32,622 nt of DNA from JAKFWI01 sp035549875 (GTDB lineage Bacteria; Pseudomonadota; Alphaproteobacteria; Caulobacterales; Aquidulcibacteraceae), in NCBI GenBank assembly GCA_035549875.1, contig DASZPV010000092.1, positions 1 to 32,622 on the forward strand, given 5' to 3'. A program made the translations under genes and the position numbers. The number at the start of each line of letters is the position of its first letter. The first letter of the stretch is position 1. Shown piece by piece: positions 29,846 through 32,622 of the stretch. Below the pieces are notes generated by a model that saw nothing but the letters and a program-made list of their open reading frames with translations, had not been told where the DNA came from and did not search any database.

Positions 29846-31255
29846 GTGACAAGAAAATCGCAGAGGATCCGCGACCCTTTACATAATGTGATCCAGTTCG
29901 CTGATAACGACCTCGATCAGACGTGTTGGCGAGCGCTTAATACCCGACCGCTTCAACGGCTACGGCGCATTAAGCAGCTGGGTTTTTCGGATTATGTTTA
30001 TCCGGGCGCGACGCATTCGCGGTTGGCCCACAGCATCGGCGTATTTCATACAGCGCGGCAGTTGGCAGCAGAAATTTCAGACCGTCTAGGCGGCCCAAGC
30101 AACCGCTTTGACCCTCGAAAAGCTCACGTTGCCGAATGCGCCGCGTTGGTACACGACATTGGGCACGGTCCATTCAGCCATGCGTTTGAACACGCGCTGG
30201 ACGCCGTGAAGCTATCTCGAAAACATGAGACGCGTACCGAAGCTCTCATCCGGCAAACGGAGCTTGCTGGCGTATTCGACGAGGGGTTCGACTCCGACTT
30301 CGCAAGCGAGGTTGCGGCGGTAATCTTGAGCAGCGATCCGGCGAATATTTATGCGTCCATCGTCTCTAGCCAGTTCGATGCTGATCGTCTCGACTACATG
30401 CGACGCGACAGACTGATGACCGGCTCCCAGCAGTCAGTAGTCGATTACGAGTGGCTTCTGAAAAATCTTGAGGTTCGCAAGGTTAACGTAGGCATCGACG
30501 ACGAGAATGTCAGACAAGTCGAAACTCTTGTCGTGAACCAGAAGGGAATCGTCGCTGCGGAGGGTTACGCGCTAAGCTTACTGTACCTCTACATAAATGT
30601 TTATCTGCACAAGACGACGCGCGGTTTCGAGAAGATTTTTTCGGCTTTGCTCGAGCGTGTTGCGCAGATGACAATTGACGGCTCATTCGCCAGCACCGGC
30701 TTGGATGAGAAGCACCCGATTGTGAGTTACCTCAAGCAACCGGATGACGTCGAGCGGTTCCTGAGGCTGGACGACACGGTCATTTACGGAGCGCTCTCTC
30801 AGTTTGTTGATGCCAGTGATTTTGCGATCAGCTCGCTCGCGATCCGCTTGCGAGACAGGGCTCACTTCGAGTGCATCGACGTCTCGAAAATTATGGCTGC
30901 GAAGTTTGAGAAACCAGATAGCGCTGATGCGGCCACTCGCGCAGTTGCTCGTAACGAGGCGCTCGTAAGAACTGCTAAGGCAGCGGAAATTGTTAAGGGG
31001 CGACAACTTACCTTAAAGCGCGAGAAAGACGTTCCGCTCGTGCTTGAGGATGAAAGGGCGCGAAGAGCTGCCTACAAGCAGCGAGGTAAGCTTTCCTCAA
31101 TCTATTTGATAGGTCCTGATGACAAGCTCCACGACCTCGCGAACGTGTCGCCTGTTGTGGAAGCCGCAGGAGAATTTCAAGCTTATCGGCTGTATGCACT
31201 AAACGACTCGGGCAAAGCACTTATAAACGACGCACTTCAGGAAGCTTCACGATGA
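29846..31255 (+). CDS. HD-domain phosphohydrolase, dGTPase/SAMHD1-like (COG1078 type)
   Basis: A 469-residue HD protein. It opens with RIRDPLHNVIQF, then the HD superfamily ligands: His57/His62 in GATHSRLAHSIGV, His103-Asp104 in LVHDIGHGPFSHAFEH, and an Asp in SQFDADRLDYMRRD (178-180). Relatives such as B. subtilis YwfO and E. faecalis EF1143 hydrolyse dNTPs or nucleotides. The C-terminal 250 residues are helical and less recognisable. It starts at GTG 29846 with AGGTGAG upstream. Codons end in A/T far more often than in neighbouring genes, a sign of transfer. It overlaps the YwgA-like gene by ATGA, so the two are made together. Confidence 0.85.
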   Translation: MTRKSQRIRDPLHNVIQFADNDLDQTCWRALNTRPLQRLRRIKQLGFSDYVYPGATHSRLAHSIGVFHTARQLAAEISDRLGGPSNRFDPRKAHVAECAALVHDIGHGPFSHAFEHALDAVKLSRKHETRTEALIRQTELAGVFDEGFDSDFASEVAAVILSSDPANIYASIVSSQFDADRLDYMRRDRLMTGSQQSVVDYEWLLKNLEVRKVNVGIDDENVRQVETLVVNQKGIVAAEGYALSLLYLYINVYLHKTTRGFEKIFSALLERVAQMTIDGSFASTGLDEKHPIVSYLKQPDDVERFLRLDDTVIYGALSQFVDASDFAISSLAIRLRDRAHFECIDVSKIMAAKFEKPDSADAATRAVARNEALVRTAKAAEIVKGRQLTLKREKDVPLVLEDERARRAAYKQRGKLSSIYLIGPDDKLHDLANVSPVVEAAGEFQAYRLYALNDSGKALINDALQEASR

Positions 31256-31758
31256 CCACTCCAACCGCAAAAGACGTCGCTGACGTTATCGGCCGTGTTG
31301 GTTACCTTGTTGGCAAAACACGCCTGCAAAAGACGGTAGCTCTTCTTGAGCTAACCGGTTTGGGTTCTGGCTTCTCTTTTTCTTATCACCTTTATGGCCC
31401 CTACAGCGAAGAGCTGTCGGCTGCCGTCGAGCGCGGCGTGCTGCTTGGGCTTATTGAAGAGAAAGAGCAGCAGGCGAACTGGGGCGGCAGATACTCGGTA
31501 TTTACCTCCCATAGTCGCACCGTAGATATCTCACCAAAGCAAACTCTCATTGAGTTATGTAACGACGCTAATGCTGTCGCTCTCGAATTAGCGGTGACCG
31601 CGGCCTTCGTTGCCGAAGGCGGCGAGGATGATGCATGGTTGCGCGTTTCCGAGCTAAAGCCGGAAAAGGCAAAGCCGGAAAATGTTCGCAAGGCTAAAGA
31701 GCTTTATCGGAAGTTCTTGGACGTCCAAGTTCCGCGTAAATTGCCCGCGATCGTTTAA
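31252..31758 (+). CDS. YwgA-like protein
   Basis: A 168-residue small protein resembling B. subtilis YwgA: VGYLVGKTRLQKTVALLELTG, then FSYHLYGPYSEELSAAVERG, then a Lys/Glu-rich tail (LKPEKAKPENVRKAKELYRK). The KTRLQK...YGPYS pattern is also that of the DUF4065/SocA-like fold found in antitoxins and phage proteins. Its ATG overlaps the HD gene stop by 4 bases. In B. subtilis ywfO (HD) and ywgA are also neighbours, as I recall, which supports a functional pair. Its TAA stop is directly followed, in the same frame, by the P-loop kinase reading frame. Confidence 0.7.
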   Translation: MTTPTAKDVADVIGRVGYLVGKTRLQKTVALLELTGLGSGFSFSYHLYGPYSEELSAAVERGVLLGLIEEKEQQANWGGRYSVFTSHSRTVDISPKQTLIELCNDANAVALELAVTAAFVAEGGEDDAWLRVSELKPEKAKPENVRKAKELYRKFLDVQVPRKLPAIV

Positions 31759-32262
31759 TTCATCATCGCCGGCCTGAACGGCGCGGGCAAAACGACGTTC
31801 GCCAGGGAATATCTCTCCGCCGAATGCGTGGGCGTCGCCTTCGTCAACGCGGACGAGATCGAGCGCGCGCTGCGCGCCGCCGATCCGGCCGCCAGCGAAA
31901 TCGCCGCCGCGCGCGAAATGCTGGTGCGGATCGATGCGCTCATAAGCGCCGGCCAATCCCTCGCCATCGAGACAACGCTCGCCTCCCTCACCTACGCCCG
32001 CAAAATCCCCGCATGGCGCGCCGCTGGCTATGCCGTGCGCCTGATCTACGTCCGCCTCCCCAACGTCGAGGCATCGCTCGAACGGGTCCGCCGCCGCGTC
32101 GCATCCGGTGGCCACAACATTCCCGAGGCCACGATCCGCCGCCGCTTCGGCAGAAGCCTCGACTATCTGGAAAAGTTCTACAAACCGCTGGTCGATAAGT
32201 GGTATGTTTGGAAAAGCCTCGAGGGCGGCTTCCGTCTGGCTGAATCGTGGGACGATCAATGA
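31759..32262 (+). pseudogene. Zeta-toxin-like P-loop kinase, start codon missing
   Basis: The frame after the YwgA stop reads at once into a Walker A motif (FIIAGLNGAGKTTFAREYL). It continues through the zeta-toxin-like blocks FVNADEIERAL, AIETTLASLTYARKI, RRRVASGGHNIPEATIRRRF and RSLDYLEKFYKPLVDKWYVW to a stop at 32262. Normal members have a Met and several residues before the P-loop; here there is no ATG, GTG or TTG between the TAA and Walker A. The first usable start, GTG 31828, would remove the ATP site. Codon use is GC-rich like the backbone, unlike the HD/YwgA pair. Most likely the gene lost its 5' end when the pair arrived. Confidence 0.65.
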
Positions 32263-32435
32263 CCCGCAAGACCGAAGTCGAAGAAATGGACGCCGCCTTC
32301 AAGCGCGCCGCCTGGAAAGCCGTTCACGGCACGCGCGAAGATAAAGCCGGGCGGTTTGCGCCGGAGCCGAAAAGTTCAGCGGTGAAAGAGCCCGCGCCCA
32401 CGGCGTTTGACGCCGACAGAAAGCCAGAACGCTAA
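32259..32435 (+). CDS. Small charged protein coupled to the kinase
   Basis: A 58-residue protein (MTRKTEVEEMDAAFKRAAWK start, GTREDKAGRFAPEP in the middle) rich in Lys, Glu, Ala and Pro. Its ATG overlaps the kinase stop in an ATGA, so it was co-translated with the kinase. Kinase plus small charged partner recalls a toxin-antitoxin pair, but the partner usually precedes a zeta toxin and I cannot name a family. If the kinase is dead, its expression now depends on readthrough from upstream. Confidence 0.6.
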   Translation: MTRKTEVEEMDAAFKRAAWKAVHGTREDKAGRFAPEPKSSAVKEPAPTAFDADRKPER

Positions 32436-32494
32436 GCCCTTCTCCCCTTGTGGGAGCAGGAAACCGTGACCCAAAAAAAAAACTTGGGGCTGTC
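32436..32494. other. Short spacer with oligo-A dyad at the IS border
   Basis: A run of ten A lies at about 32473-32482 between CCC and CTTGGGG, so CCCAA and TTGGG can pair around it. The string GGGGCTGTCCTAGG that follows (from about 32486) is a plausible terminal inverted repeat of the IS whose transposase ends at 32495. The start of the segment (CTTCTCCCCTTGTGGGAG, 32439-32456) resembles a common intergenic palindromic repeat half. Confidence 0.35.
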
Positions 32495-32622
32495 CTAGGA
32501 AACGCTGCGGTTTGAGAGCCTGATCCACGTTCTAAGGGTGCGCAAGAGCTTTGCTGGCGAGCCGTAATTGAAGCGCCACTCGCATTCTTTGAGGAAGAGA
32601 TGGAAGTGGTGGCGCGGAACGC
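32495..32622 (-). mobile_element. IS1595-family transposase, C-terminal end, cut by window edge
   Basis: Minus-strand frame of 41 residues running in from the right edge to a TAG at 32495-32497. Its VPRHHFHLFLKECEWRFNYG block followed by SPAKLLRTLRTWIRLSNRS is the typical C-terminus of IS1595-family (ISPna2/IS1016-like) DDE transposases. The start and catalytic residues lie outside the window. The IS end probably lies near 32486. Its presence beside the truncated kinase and the HD/YwgA pair marks this as a site of rearrangement. Confidence 0.75.

Noticed and set aside
31828..32262. Kinase starting at GTG 31828 as an intact gene
   Set aside because: This would exclude the in-frame Walker A motif just upstream, so it could not be the native start of an ATP-dependent kinase.

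Overview
The window reads as chromosomal DNA of a GC-rich alphaproteobacterium. This rests on the style of the proteins: an HWE-type histidine kinase, a NodT-like efflux lipoprotein, a GlsB-type membrane protein, an S46 peptidase, a glutathione-dependent formaldehyde dehydrogenase of the 369-residue class, and strong GC bias at third codon positions. The genus cannot be fixed by eye. Two stretches look foreign: the HD/YwgA gene pair (29.8-31.76 kb), which is visibly richer in A/T-ending codons, and an IS1595-type transposase end at the right edge.

Layout. 0-5 kb: the tail of a membrane protein, a tRNA-Ser(CGA) on the minus strand, adhC, a two-gene catabolic operon (fumarylacetoacetase-family enzyme, then a 3-hydroxyisobutyrate dehydrogenase-family enzyme) and an AI-2E-family transporter. 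5-8 kb: a MASE1-PAS membrane sensor, a degenerate histidine-kinase-like protein and an XRE-cupin regulator, the last two divergent around an A/T-rich spacer with two TATAAT-centred inverted repeats. 8-13 kb: a complete tripartite drug exporter (EmrA, EmrB, outer-membrane lipoprotein) divergent from a LysR regulator. 13-16.5 kb: biotin genes bioF-bioD divergent from bioA, which ends in a clear terminator. 16.5-20 kb: an S46 dipeptidyl peptidase, a one-domain ModE and ModA on one strand with a ModE-like palindrome before modA, then a divergent cytochrome c. 20-26 kb: a GlsB-like protein, a CPBP protease, alanine dehydrogenase, acetyl-CoA synthetase and a DUF4118-HWE kinase. 26-27.2 kb: a 27-residue lysine-rich microprotein with its own promoter and hairpin, and a band-7 (SPFH) membrane protein. 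27.3-29.8 kb: a TPP riboswitch, an unknown four-helix membrane protein and thiC, which carries a 101-base palindromic element in frame. 29.8-32.6 kb: the HD/YwgA pair, a zeta-toxin-like kinase gene without a start codon, a small partner protein, and the IS1595-type transposase end.

The observations most worth following are: the palindromic repeat translated inside ThiC; the unknown membrane protein that is first gene behind the TPP riboswitch; the HD/YwgA module, which has its own promoter and whose end abuts the decapitated kinase gene; the S46-modE-modA arrangement with an operator touching the modA ribosome binding site; and the 27-residue microprotein. All gene names come from motif recognition by eye; no search was run.
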